From the NCBI GenBank assembly GCA_964364225.1, contig CAYIKP010000001.1, positions 1 to 62,484 on the forward strand: a DNA stretch of 62,484 nucleotides. The letters are read 5' to 3'. This stretch comes from 12-FULL-44-12b sp964364225. GTDB taxonomy: Bacteria; Patescibacteriota; Minisyncoccia; Phycocordibacterales; Zambryskibacteraceae. Shown one piece after another: positions 25,767 to 35,236 of this stretch; the stretch's first letter is position 1, and every line of letters begins with the position of its first letter. The notes below the pieces were generated by a model. It was not told the DNA's origin. It made no database searches and saw only the letters and a program-made list of their open reading frames with translations. A program made the position numbers and the translations under genes.

Positions 25767-25794
25767 TTGACAAAAATAATAGATCTGCTACAAT
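25767..25794 (+). promoter_or_regulatory. Strong sigma-70-type promoter of the putative ncRNA
   Basis: TTGACA (25767-25772), 16-base spacer, TACAAT (25789-25794). It is similar in sequence to the promoter at 39372 (CTTGACAAAAATA, TAGAT, TGCTAC), including parts of the spacer. Confidence 0.8.
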
Positions 25795-25800
25795 AGGCAC

Positions 25801-25943
25801 AGAAGTTCATAAAATAAATTGGTGCAAAAAAAGCAGGACCCTGTGGGCGGTGTATATATAAAGACCGCCAAACAATATAGGCTAAAATGCCTATATTGAA
25901 ATGTTTCTCAGCCCCTCACTTAAAAAAGTGAGGGGCTTTTTTT
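25801..25943 (+). ncRNA. Putative structured small RNA, class unknown
   Basis: About 140 bases between a consensus promoter and a rho-independent terminator, with no start codon followed by a worthwhile frame. Three hairpins are visible: GGCGGT...ACCGCC (25852-25880), the 10-bp CAATATAGGC/GCCTATATTG, and the terminator. The 5' third is A-rich and single-stranded. It does not match the tmRNA, 4.5S, 6S or RNase P features I know. It might be a regulator or a leader for the gene at 25982. Confidence 0.6.
25910..25936 (+). terminator. Rho-independent terminator
   Basis: AGCCCCTCACT, loop taaaaa, AGTGAGGGGCT, followed by seven T. Confidence 0.93.
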
Positions 25944-25981
25944 ATTTGATTTAAAACACCTGCTAATATAGCCTGTATACA

Positions 25982-28260
25982 ATGAAAGGTATCGAAAACA
26001 CTCCAGAATTAAGTAGTGCAGAACAGGAGCAAATTGGAAAAATCCTTGAGAGATTGAAGACTACAGCAAATATAATTGGAGGAGATTTTGGAATGGAAGT
26101 GAAATTAGGGGAACCCGGGCAAGGAAGTTTTTTAATACAGAAGAAGTTTCTATAACATTTGATCCAAATCACATATTAAAAGATTCAGAACAGGCTGAGG
26201 TTATAGCAATTCATGAAGGATCACACAGAGCAATATCAAGAGGGCCAACTGAGATTGGTTTGAAAAGAGAAGAGATACCAAAAATTTTTGACAACATTGG
26301 TTTTAATCTTCTTTATCAAACATTAGAAGACAACGCTGTAAATACTTGGGCGGGTAATTGTTTTGAATATGGTAGGGATGTCCTTCAAAGAAGGTATGAA
26401 AATGATTTTCAAGTTTTAGATACTCGAGGAGGCTTTATTGGTTCTGACAATCCTCAAGTCAGGGCTTTGCTTCAAAGACTAGGGCGTATACCAAAATTTT
26501 TACACTACGGAACCGAAGCCAGAAGATGGTGGCTTAAGGGCGAGCTGGCTCCTAAACTAGATCAGCAAGTAAGAGACTGTTTAGAAAAAACTATAAGAGA
26601 TTTTGAAAGGGCTTATAAAGAAATTCCTGGAGCACATCCTAGTGAAAAAGAAGTTATAAAACTAGCAAAAAAAAGATTTGTTGATACATATACCAAGGTT
26701 TGGCCTGAATACAAAAAACTTGTAGATGAAGATATTTCAGATGAAAAGCTAAGGCAAATGCTTAAGGAAGATTTGGAAAAACTTGTAGAAGAATTACAAA
26801 ATGATCCACAAAGTGGTTCTGGTAAATCACCACTTGATGAATTACCACCCGAGCTAAGAAAAGAACTTGCAGAAAAGATACAGCGGGCCATGGAGGATTT
26901 TGAAAATGAACAACAATCTGAAGAGCAAGGCCAAGGAGAAGGTGATTCTGAAGAAAGTGAACCACAGTCTGGTGAAAATGGCGGTGGTCCTAAGCGGGGT
27001 GATGATGGTGACGAGGGTGAGTCCGCAGAGAAGCAAGAGGCGGAAGGAGAAGGGGGAGCTTCTCAACCCACTGAGGGCGAAGAAATGTCACAGCCGAGTG
27101 AAAAATCTCAAGAGGGTGCTAATGGTGGTGGGGAGGAAACAGATGAAAAAGAACAAATAATTCCAATAGATAAATTTTCAGAGAAATTAAAACAGGCCCT
27201 TAAAGAAATTTTTGACAAATTACCACAAGAAAAAAAAGATCAATTAGTTAAACAGGCGATGGAGGAATTAGCAAGAATAGAAGATGCTATTAGTGAGGCA
27301 ATGAAATCTCAACTTTCAGAAGACATAACTCCAACCCATGAAGAAATAGAAATTGATCGCGAAAAAAGTGATCAAGAAAAAGAAGAAGAGAAAAAAAGAC
27401 AAGAGCAGGAAAAAGAAAGAGAGAAAAGTGCAACTGAACTAGAGAAAACAATTGAAGCTCAACTTACGGAGTACGACCGTTATTACAAAGAGGTAGCGCC
27501 GATAGTTAATGACTTGTTTAATAGAGCAGAAAGAATTTTCCAACCAAATAAACAACCAAGGTGGCAAAAGGGATATGCCTCTGGCGGAAGGTTAGATCTA
27601 CAAGCCGCTAGAGAATTTGAAAGAGACAGAAGTAAATATACGGGACTTTGGGAACAAAAAACAATTCCCCAGAAAAGAGATTATCGATTCGTTATTCTTG
27701 TTGATATGTCAGTGTCAATGCAAGATAGAGATATTAATGATGACGGGGCACCCTTTGGGCCAACTAAAATACAGGAAACATTTAAGGGGGTTATTGTATT
27801 AAGCGAAGTATTAAATAAACTACGTATTGATAATGAGGTTATAGGCTTTACAACGAATTTTCCTGATTCTCATCGAGTATATAAAAAATTTGAGGAGGTC
27901 TTGGATGGCTCGATTAGAGACAAAATGACTAGGATGCTATGGGAAGGGGGCGATTTTACGCCCACAGACGAAGCCACAGCCATGGCATCTAAGCTTCTAG
28001 AGAAGAAGGGCGTAAGAAACCAGTTTCTGGTAACATTAACTGACGGTCAGCCAGATTCAGCACAAGATACAAAAATGGTTATAGCCAAAATCAGAGAAAC
28101 AACCAATCAAAAATTAATTGGTATTGGGCTGGGTGCAAATACCCGATTTGTAGGAGAGTTTTATCCAGCCAGCGTAGTTTTGCCGGATATTAGTCAATTT
28201 AGTCAAAAAATAGCAGATTTATTTGAAGAAATGATAAGAAATCCAGAAAAATATAAATAA
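25982..28260 (+). CDS. VWA-domain protein with HExxH-like N-terminal part (one apparent frameshift)
   Basis: Two frames join into one gene. A 58-codon frame from ATG 25982 ends in a six-T run (26128-26133); adding one T there continues into the frame that reads FDPNHILKDSEQAEVIAIHE, then GSHRAISRGP, and on to 28260. HEGSH fits the HExxH zinc-protease motif, with EDNAVNTW further on as possible third ligand. The middle is very acidic and low-complexity. The C-terminal third is a VWA domain with MIDAS motif DMSVSM and FTPTDEATAM. VWA proteins work with MoxR ATPases, and one follows. If the T is truly missing, translation would begin internally, e.g. at TTG 26260. Confidence 0.8.
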
Positions 28261-28264
28261 ACTT

Positions 28265-28778
28265 ATGTTCTTCAGAAGAAGAACAAATAAAAACCATAAC
28301 TTTTTTTCAGGCCCTTGATAACGTTCTAAACGGTCAAAATTTTGATTTAGGATTAGTTGTGACGAATAGATTTAAGGCAGAAGATTTTCTTGGTTTAATA
28401 CCACCAAAAGCTACAGCAGATATTTTTACTTTAACCACAAAAGAACACCCAGATGATGCTATTTTACAAATAGTAGAATCTTTTAAATCTAATAAGTGGT
28501 TTATTCTAGAATTACAAGAGTCCTATATGCCAAGCCAGTTGTATGGCCAATTGCGGTCTTTGTCGGTGTCTAATAGATTGGATATACAAAATCTATTAGG
28601 GAGTGATGAGAAAGAAATGATTGTTGAACAACCAAAGGAATCGAGAGTCGTGGTTATTAATACTAATGAAATAGCCGAGAAGTTAGGTAATAAGTTTAAA
28701 GGCTTATTTGGTCCATTATTAAATATATTAAATTTTGAATGCCTCAATCTAGTGCAGAGAAACCAACTAACCCTGTAA
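28265..28778 (+). CDS. Hypothetical protein between VWA and MoxR genes (start possibly frameshifted)
   Basis: The open frame is 28257-28778, and the first in-frame start codon is GTG 28359 (139 residues). The ATG at 28265 would join this frame if one T of its TT were removed, giving MSSEEEQIKTITFFQALDNV. The body is alpha/beta with KWFILELQESYMPSQLYGQL and ESRVVVINTNEIAEKLG. Its last 13 codons overlap the MoxR gene, so its true end may be earlier. I do not recognise the family; context suggests a partner of the VWA/MoxR pair. Confidence 0.55.
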
Positions 28779-30619
28779 TGAAACCAGAGGACGTTAAAAC
28801 GTTTTTTGAGTCTGAAGAAAAAATGAGAGAGCTTGAGGTCAGGAGCAAGGGAGTAATTGCTTATGTAACCAAAAAAGAACAAATTGATGGTGTGGAGGTT
28901 GAGACGGAATACGTTGTTATTGCTGGTATTGAGCTTCCGGTAAATAAAGAAGGAATGGGAACTCTTTTTAAAGGTGAAGAGTTTTTAGATTTTTCTTTAG
29001 ATAGTAAGAGTTTGGAATTGTTGGGGATATATGCACAAGCAATAAAATTAAATCAACCAGTTTTAGTTGAAGGTGAAACAGACATAGGAAAAACAAAAGC
29101 ACTTGAATTTTTATCATTTCTTACAAACACAAGGCTTAAACGTATATCTTTTTCGGGGCAAACTGATGTAACAGAATTCATTGGAAAGTATGTTCCAAAT
29201 ATTGAAAGTGCTCAAAAACTTTTTGAAAAAACACTTCAAAATAAAAAAAAGTTGAGTGAAGGGTCTCTAGCCATTATTGCCAGAGCCGAACAGGAGAAGA
29301 GGGGCTTAACAAAAGAAGAATCTCAAGAAATAGCTGAAATAGAAGGCATACACCTAGAAGACGTAAATTGGGTATGGCAAGACGGAATGATTCCCCAAGC
29401 CATGGAAGGAAACAATGGAAGGGGTTTTTGGCTCTATTTTGACGAATTAGGAGCAGCAGAACCTTCAGTTTTAGTAAAAACTAACCGTATTTTTGAGCGC
29501 AAAGGCAGATTAGAATTATCAGAAAATGGCGGAAGATTAGTTGAAGCCGGCCCAGATTTTAGAATCATTGCTTCAACTAACCCACCAGAATATGCAGGCA
29601 GGGAGGCTTTTGCACCAGATTATGTGAGAAGGTTTGTTTACCAAAAAGTAGGTCCTCTAAACTCAAAAGAAATAAGAGACAGAACTGCTTTTATATTTAG
29701 ACAACAGCGATCACTATTGGACCCAGACGGTTTTCATATAAGTGCAGAAAATCCAGTTAATTTACATGAAAACCCAGAAGTTTCAGAAATAATTGAGACT
29801 GCTTTAGTTGAATTTCATACCGCTGCTCTTAAGCAATTGGAAGCCGGCCTTTCTAAGGATCAAAACCAACAATTTAGATATGAGTTTTCTGACCTAATAA
29901 GGGTAAGAGATTTTCTAAACAAACTACAAGAGGCGGATTTATTACGAACCTTGAGATCTGCTGTGGAATTTTATTATGTAAATAAATTGGGCAATGAAGG
30001 TGCCCGTGAAAAATTAAGACAGGTATTTGAAACGACACTAAGACTACATAAAACTGAAGAGAAATTAAAGACAGCTTTAAAGAGAATAAAAGACCCAACA
30101 GGAAAAGAGGATCTGCCAAAACCAGAGGGAATACCAACAAATGCAGAAGATGGTCCAGAAAAACTCTCTCCTGGGCACTACAATGTTTTTTTTAATGAAA
30201 GTCCAGATAGATTTGGTAATAAAGGTTTTATTTGCAAGGTGCCTAATAGAAAAATGATAGTTTTAGATAAGGGTTCCAATGTAAAGCCAGAAAAAGGAGT
30301 GGAATATCATGTTCGGGTAGTAAAAGAAACATACCCAGGTGAATTTAGAGGCGTTATGTTTGTGACTATTATTGATAAAAGTAAGTTTCAAAAATTGACA
30401 GAAGAAATGACGGCTAGTGGTTATGAGTTTGTAATAAATAAACCAAAGTTTGATTACTCCGTTCCTGGAACAGCACAAGAAATTCCTAGAATAGATATTG
30501 TAAGAGAGGTGGCAGATACTTTTGGTATTCCAGCAGACAAAATAGTAGTTAAAGGATTAGCTACAGATATTTACGGTAACCCCTTAGAGGATAGTTGTAG
30601 TATTTGGGCGCCGAAATAA
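28739..30619 (+). CDS. MoxR-type AAA+ ATPase with C-terminal extension
   Basis: 626 residues. The AAA+ core spans about 85-330: Walker A GETDIGKT (about 112-119), ISFSGQTDVTEFIGKYVPN, Walker B FWLYFDELGAAEPS (about 228), sensor RIIASTNPPEYAGREAF and an arginine-bearing APDYVRRF. This is the MoxR/CbbQ layout. A C-terminal region of about 200 residues (about 430-626) is of unknown fold. MoxR ATPases act with VWA proteins as chaperone-like remodelling systems; the VWA gene lies just upstream. Confidence 0.85.
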   Translation: MPQSSAEKPTNPVMKPEDVKTFFESEEKMRELEVRSKGVIAYVTKKEQIDGVEVETEYVVIAGIELPVNKEGMGTLFKGEEFLDFSLDSKSLELLGIYAQAIKLNQPVLVEGETDIGKTKALEFLSFLTNTRLKRISFSGQTDVTEFIGKYVPNIESAQKLFEKTLQNKKKLSEGSLAIIARAEQEKRGLTKEESQEIAEIEGIHLEDVNWVWQDGMIPQAMEGNNGRGFWLYFDELGAAEPSVLVKTNRIFERKGRLELSENGGRLVEAGPDFRIIASTNPPEYAGREAFAPDYVRRFVYQKVGPLNSKEIRDRTAFIFRQQRSLLDPDGFHISAENPVNLHENPEVSEIIETALVEFHTAALKQLEAGLSKDQNQQFRYEFSDLIRVRDFLNKLQEADLLRTLRSAVEFYYVNKLGNEGAREKLRQVFETTLRLHKTEEKLKTALKRIKDPTGKEDLPKPEGIPTNAEDGPEKLSPGHYNVFFNESPDRFGNKGFICKVPNRKMIVLDKGSNVKPEKGVEYHVRVVKETYPGEFRGVMFVTIIDKSKFQKLTEEMTASGYEFVINKPKFDYSVPGTAQEIPRIDIVREVADTFGIPADKIVVKGLATDIYGNPLEDSCSIWAPK

Positions 30620-30664
30620 TTTAGCAACAAGACAGCATAATGAAATAAAGCTCAAGTTCGGGTG

Positions 30665-30670
30665 TATTAT
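30665..30670 (+). promoter_or_regulatory. -10 box of the sigma-fusion gene
   Basis: TATTAT followed by six bases and ATG 30677, the same leaderless geometry as at pilM and gap. Confidence 0.45.
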
Positions 30671-30676
30671 CGAGTG

Positions 30677-31528
30677 ATGCTTCTAGCGGACGAACGGGAC
30701 ATCATAGAAAAAACTCAAAATGGGGATGCTGAGGCATTTGGTGTTTTAATGGAACATTTTGAACCCAAAATAAAGCGCTATGGTAGAAATTTTCTTAAAG
30801 ATAGAGAAGATATTCAAGATATAGTCCAAAATGTTTTTATGAAGGCCTATGTAAATATTCAGAGTTTTGATTTGGATCGGCCATTTTCACCGTGGATATA
30901 TCGTATAGCACACAATGAGTTTGCAAATGAATTAAGAAAGAAAAGTAAGGGTTTATTTATAAATATAGACTTCAATACAGACATCTTTTTTCCGCATCCG
31001 ATAGCCCCAGAGACAGCAGATAAAGAAACCAGCGATGCTTTTTTAAGGAAAGCCATGGAAGAATCACTCTCTTTATTAGATGAAAAATATAGAAAACCAA
31101 TAGTATATTCTCTTTTAATTGTTTTAGCTTTTGTTATGGCAGGAAGCTTGATAGAGGATAATTTAAAATTTCATGAAAGATTCTCTGACTATGCCGGTAG
31201 AAGGGGTATGTCCATGTTCGGGCCTTTTTATAGTAATTTCCTAGATCAAGAACAAGGAGAAATTCATATGGGAGTTATTGCAACTAGTACTAACGATGGT
31301 TTTATTCTAAAAACGCCAAATGAGGGCGACTTAGATGTTGTTGTAACTTCTGAAACTAAAATATCTAGAGATTTGAGTTTAATTGAAAATATTGCAGTAG
31401 TGGTTTTTGGTGAACGCACAGAAAATGTTGTGCAGGCAGTGGGTATAAAGAAGGTTGGTGATGGAAACAATAAACCCCACAGAATGATGTTTAAAAGATT
31501 TAATGATCGTCTTGAAATAAAGTATTAA
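30677..31528 (+). CDS. ECF sigma factor region 2 fused to a membrane-anchored domain
   Basis: 283 residues from ATG 30677. Residues 1-115 are sigma-70 region 2 of an ECF factor (GDAEAFGVLMEHFEPKIKRY, DIQDIVQNVFMKAYVNIQSF, PFSPWIYRIAHNEFANELRK). It continues SLSLLDEKYRKPIV, where region 4 (DNA-binding helix-turn-helix) should begin, and switches to a membrane helix (YSLLIVLAFVMAGSLI, about 136-151). A beta-rich domain of about 110 residues follows that would lie outside the membrane. A deletion that joined a sigma gene to a downstream gene is a plausible origin. Whether it still acts as a sigma factor is doubtful. Confidence 0.7.
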   Translation: MLLADERDIIEKTQNGDAEAFGVLMEHFEPKIKRYGRNFLKDREDIQDIVQNVFMKAYVNIQSFDLDRPFSPWIYRIAHNEFANELRKKSKGLFINIDFNTDIFFPHPIAPETADKETSDAFLRKAMEESLSLLDEKYRKPIVYSLLIVLAFVMAGSLIEDNLKFHERFSDYAGRRGMSMFGPFYSNFLDQEQGEIHMGVIATSTNDGFILKTPNEGDLDVVVTSETKISRDLSLIENIAVVVFGERTENVVQAVGIKKVGDGNNKPHRMMFKRFNDRLEIKY

Positions 31529-31589
31529 AACCGGTGTATTAAGTATTGCATCAAGTGAATGATGCTTTATAAGTAATTAAAAATTAAAA

Positions 31590-32027
31590 ATGAAGAAAAA
31601 TATATCAACTAAAGCAATTTTGTCACTTGTTGGGCTAGGCTTATTAGGTAGTGCCAGTTTGGTTTCCGCTAAGGGCCCAGTTATGCAGAACCTAACTCCA
31701 GCTGAAATAGCTACAAGACAGTCAGAGATGTTCCAAAGACAGGCAACCCTACTTGGAATATCAGTTGATAAAATCAAAGCTGCTTGGGCAGAAGGAAAGA
31801 CTATGCAGGAATTAGCTGCCGCGAATGGCATTACTGCAGAGCAACTAGGGCAAAAGATGAAAGACGAAAGAAATATTCAAATGAAAGCACATTTAAAAGT
31901 CCTCGTTGATCAAAAAGTAATAACTCAGACCCAAGCTGATGCTCGTTTGGCAGTTATGCAAAAAATGATGTCAAATAATGGCAAAACAAAAGGGAATAAC
32001 AAAACACATGGTTGGTTTGGGTTCTAA
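31590..32027 (+). CDS. Secreted helical protein of unknown function
   Basis: 145 residues. Signal peptide about 1-27 (ILSLVGLGLLGSASLVSAKG). The mature part is helical, with repeats of the kind LLGISVDKIKAAWAEGKTMQELAAANGI, resembling small secreted helix-turn-helix-like DUF2680 proteins. A basic, Asn/Lys-rich tail ends the protein. It follows the sigma-fusion gene and ends in a strong terminator. Confidence 0.72.
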   Translation: MKKNISTKAILSLVGLGLLGSASLVSAKGPVMQNLTPAEIATRQSEMFQRQATLLGISVDKIKAAWAEGKTMQELAAANGITAEQLGQKMKDERNIQMKAHLKVLVDQKVITQTQADARLAVMQKMMSNNGKTKGNNKTHGWFGF

Positions 32028-32056
32028 TTCGTAGTTCAGTCTTAATAATCTTTGAG

Positions 32057-32093
32057 AATGTAAAAGGGTCATTTATTATGACCCTTTTACATT
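32057..32093 (+). terminator. Rho-independent terminator
   Basis: AATGTAAAAGGGTCAT, loop ttatt, ATGACCCTTTTACATT: a 16-bp perfect stem. Confidence 0.9.
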
Positions 32094-32141
32094 TTAGAGA
32101 TACTATTTTTATCTTAAATATTCTTATAATCTAGTTTGAGG

Positions 32142-32147
32142 TATAAT
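32142..32147 (+). promoter_or_regulatory. -10 box of the bactofilin-like gene
   Basis: TATAAT, seven bases, then ATG 32155. Confidence 0.5.
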
Positions 32148-32154
32148 CCTCCCC

Positions 32155-33291
32155 ATGAAGAAGGTTATTCTATCTTGTGTAGTTATTGCAGGACTCACCC
32201 TATTTTTTAGTGTCCAAAGTGGGCACGCCGCCTCTATTGGTTGGGGAGAAAATTATATAGTACCCAAAGGCGATGTTGTAAAAAGTAATCTCTATGTTGC
32301 AGGGCAACAGCTGACATTAATGGGAAATATTTTTGGGGATGTATTGGGTGGGGGAGGGAATGTTTTTATTAATAACGATATACAGGGCGATGTAATGATA
32401 GTGGGTGGCACTATCAATTTAATTTCATCAGTTTCAAACGACGTAAGATTAGCCGGAGCTACGATTGTTGTTTCTGGAAAAATTGGTGGAGATTTAGCCG
32501 CAATTGGAAACAATATAAGGGTTGTAGAAAATACCTCTATTGGCGGTGACGCACTTTTGGCGGGCGGTACCATTGTGCTTTCTGCCCCAGTTTCTGGAAA
32601 GATTAATATTTCTGGCGCTGATGTGACGCTTAATGGAAAAATAGAGGGTGATGCTAATGTGGTGGCAGATAGGCTTACTATTGGGCCAAATGCCCTTATA
32701 AATGGAAAACTGGTATATAAATCTGTCAGAGAGGCAGTAATAGATGAAAATGCAAAAATTTTGGGTGGAACTCTCTTTCAAAAAGTCTCAAATGGCCCAG
32801 ACTCTAATTTATCTGCATTAATATGGAGTTCTCTTTTTTGGGTAAAATTAATAACCCTTTTTGTTTCTTCTATGATTCTTTTTGCAGTTGGTAAAAAGAG
32901 TATGAGTGTAATTGCAGGACGCGCAAGAATAAATATTTGGCAAAATTTAATTGCTGGCTTTGTATTCCTCATTGGAGCACCAGTTTCAGCACTTCTTTTG
33001 ATAATGACAGTAATAGGTTTACCGCTCGCTGGCGCAGCCATTGGCTTAGGAATTATTTTTATAATTATTTCTCTTGCCTTTATGCCAATTCTTCTAGGGA
33101 CCACAATTAAAGTTTTACTTAAAAAAGGGGATGCAGCGTCTTGGAAGGCCATTCTGTTGGGATCTTTGATAATTTCGCTTCTTGGCTTTATTCCATTTCT
33201 TGGGTACCTAGTATATGCAGGACTATTTTTAGCTTCACTTGGAGTAATGATCCGTATGTCTCTTATCAAACTACAATCTATAAGATCATAA
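32155..33291 (+). CDS. Secreted polymer-forming (bactofilin-like) domain with C-terminal membrane helices
   Basis: 378 residues. Signal peptide about 1-25. Residues about 40-190 form a right-handed beta-helix-like series of Gly/Val/Ile repeats (GDVMIVGGTINL, GDALLAGGTIVL, GDANVVADRLTI), as in bactofilin-type polymer-forming domains. Four or more membrane helices follow (about 222-372). This combination points to a scaffold displayed at the membrane surface. The next gene overlaps its stop. Confidence 0.75.
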   Translation: MKKVILSCVVIAGLTLFFSVQSGHAASIGWGENYIVPKGDVVKSNLYVAGQQLTLMGNIFGDVLGGGGNVFINNDIQGDVMIVGGTINLISSVSNDVRLAGATIVVSGKIGGDLAAIGNNIRVVENTSIGGDALLAGGTIVLSAPVSGKINISGADVTLNGKIEGDANVVADRLTIGPNALINGKLVYKSVREAVIDENAKILGGTLFQKVSNGPDSNLSALIWSSLFWVKLITLFVSSMILFAVGKKSMSVIAGRARINIWQNLIAGFVFLIGAPVSALLLIMTVIGLPLAGAAIGLGIIFIIISLAFMPILLGTTIKVLLKKGDAASWKAILLGSLIISLLGFIPFLGYLVYAGLFLASLGVMIRMSLIKLQSIRS

Positions 33292-33872
33292 TGGAAACAG
33301 AAGAAAATAAAATAAGTAGAGCCTCAATGATATTAATAGTGACAATAGTTTTATTTATTATTGGTACATATTTTTCATTAAAGAAAATTAATAGATCCAT
33401 AGAAGGTCCTACAGACTCATTTATTTCTTGTGTTGCAAATGGTTTTCCAGTTTTAGAGTCATTTCCCAGAAAATGTACAGATGCAGACGGGAACGCATAC
33501 ATAGAAGAGGTTACTCCGCCATTGAACGCAATTACAAATGAAAAGGTGCACGTTTATTACCCAGTGCCAGGAACAAGCGTCAATACTCCGATTTCGTTTT
33601 CAGGAGAAGCTAGAGGCACTTGGTTTTTTGAAGGTTCTTTTCCTGTAGAAGTAAGAAATATCACTGGTAAAACTATTGCTAGAAGCCATGCGGAAGCAAA
33701 AGGTGAATGGATGACGGAAGAATTTGTTAGGTTTGAGGGAGATATTTTACTTTTACAACAAACACCAGCTGGGCCACTATTTTTGGTCTTAAAAAAAGAT
33801 AATCCATCTGGCGACCCAACTAGGGACGAGGAGGTTGTTATTCCTATAAATTATTTAGGTCTCAAAAAGTAA
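33291..33872 (+). CDS. Membrane-anchored protein with Gmad2/Ig-like domain
   Basis: 193 residues from ATG 33291, overlapping the previous TAA by one base. A membrane helix (SMILIVTIVLFIIGTYFSL, about 13-31) is followed by a cysteine-bearing Kazal/PDZ-like short region and a C-terminal beta-sandwich (YYPVPGTSVNTPISFSGEAR, FFEGSFPVEV) typical of Gmad2 domains. An extracellular role is inferred. Confidence 0.75.
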   Translation: METEENKISRASMILIVTIVLFIIGTYFSLKKINRSIEGPTDSFISCVANGFPVLESFPRKCTDADGNAYIEEVTPPLNAITNEKVHVYYPVPGTSVNTPISFSGEARGTWFFEGSFPVEVRNITGKTIARSHAEAKGEWMTEEFVRFEGDILLLQQTPAGPLFLVLKKDNPSGDPTRDEEVVIPINYLGLKK

Positions 33873-33895
33873 AAATCAATATCTCAAAGGCCAAA

Positions 33896-35059
33896 CTATT
33901 TTGTATCTTTCAGACGTAAAGCTAAAAATACACTAGCTATTAATATAGCTCCTAAAACAATAAAAGATTGTTGAAATCCGAGTAATTTTATAGAGAAAGC
34001 CCCTATTATTGGGCCCATTATTAAAGCGAGTGGTCTTGCTAACCTAAAAACACCTATTACTTCTGTATCTCCCCCAGAGACATGTTTAAAAAAATATGAT
34101 TCCGTTGATATTTCAATTGCGCTTGCGCCTGTTCTTGTTAGAAAGAGGATGAGTGCCCATGCGACAAAAGATGCACTGGTTATTAAACTAATTGAAACTG
34201 TAGCGAATCCTGCGATTAAAAAACCTCCAGCCATTATTTCTTTTTCGCCGAACATTTTATCTTCTAGTTCACCGAGTGGTAATTCAAACAATGCAAAAGG
34301 AAGGAGCATTATAGAAAAAATTAATCCGATTTCTTGCCAACTGAAACCGATTATTTGATTAAGATATATCGGACTCCACGCAATCATCCATCCATAAAAA
34401 AATTGCAATATAAAACTTAAGAAAACCCCAAGCCTTAACGAGCTGGGTATTTTTTCATGAATTTTTGGTAACGAGTGTTTTTCAATAGCTTTTCCAAATT
34501 GTAAAAATAGCACAGGAATTAGTACCATTAGTGAAGCAAAATAAACAGATCTAAAACTTCCACCAGACAATATAAAACCGGTTGCTATTGGGGCCAAAAT
34601 AATCGCTATACTTGCTGATGTTAAAAAAATTCCTCGTACTTCTCCAGTAGTTCCTTCGTCTTTAACCTCTCTTTCCAAAAAAACATCTAGTAGATAAGTT
34701 AAAAACCCAATTGAACCCTGCATTAATACAAAACCTAAAGCAATTAGAGTGGGGGAATTAGCTGAAGAAAGTATGGTTATTGCTAAAGCTTCAACAAGTA
34801 TAAAAATAAAAAATATTCGTTTTGCCCCGATTTGTGTCAGTAATTCACTAGAAAGCAAAAGGGTTAAAAAAAGTACCGCCCCCAAACCAAATAGAAATGC
34901 TACCTCTATTTGTGAAAAAAAAGTTTCCAAGAAAGAAGAATTTACATAAAGAACCAACCCATAATGAAAAGACATTAAAAGGGAGCACAAATATATAGGT
35001 AAAAATTTTCTATTTCTCCCAACTATTCCTTGGTGGTGTAGGCGACTAATAACACGCAT
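33896..35059 (-). CDS. Major facilitator superfamily transporter
   Basis: 387 residues with about twelve hydrophobic segments and the split between two six-helix halves near residues 185-205 (KAIEKHSLPKIHEKIPSSLR). The substrate cannot be told from sequence. It is convergent with the preceding gene, 24 bases apart. About 175 bases separate its start from the end of RNase J; they contain hairpins and the RNase J terminator. Confidence 0.85.
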   Translation of the reverse strand: MRVISRLHHQGIVGRNRKFLPIYLCSLLMSFHYGLVLYVNSSFLETFFSQIEVAFLFGLGAVLFLTLLLSSELLTQIGAKRIFFIFILVEALAITILSSANSPTLIALGFVLMQGSIGFLTYLLDVFLEREVKDEGTTGEVRGIFLTSASIAIILAPIATGFILSGGSFRSVYFASLMVLIPVLFLQFGKAIEKHSLPKIHEKIPSSLRLGVFLSFILQFFYGWMIAWSPIYLNQIIGFSWQEIGLIFSIMLLPFALFELPLGELEDKMFGEKEIMAGGFLIAGFATVSISLITSASFVAWALILFLTRTGASAIEISTESYFFKHVSGGDTEVIGVFRLARPLALIMGPIIGAFSIKLLGFQQSFIVLGAILIASVFLALRLKDTK

Positions 35060-35181
35060 ATAAACATTTTATCAGTAATTAAACTTAAAGAGAGCCTTAT
35101 TCTCTGACGAACATTGCGGAATCGGGCCAGCATGGTGAGTCAATCTGCGAGGCTTTTGACTCTAGCGAGATGAGCATAGCA

Positions 35182-35202
35182 AAAACCCCCGCTGGGGGTT
35201 TT
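35182..35202 (-). terminator. Terminator of the RNase J gene
   Basis: AAAACCCCC, gct, GGGGGTTTT; symmetrical and usable on both strands. A second hairpin, CGTTCGC...GCGAACG, lies at 35208-35233. Confidence 0.85.
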
Positions 35203-35236
35203 ATGCGCGTTCGCCGGAGAATACAGCGAACGACCT

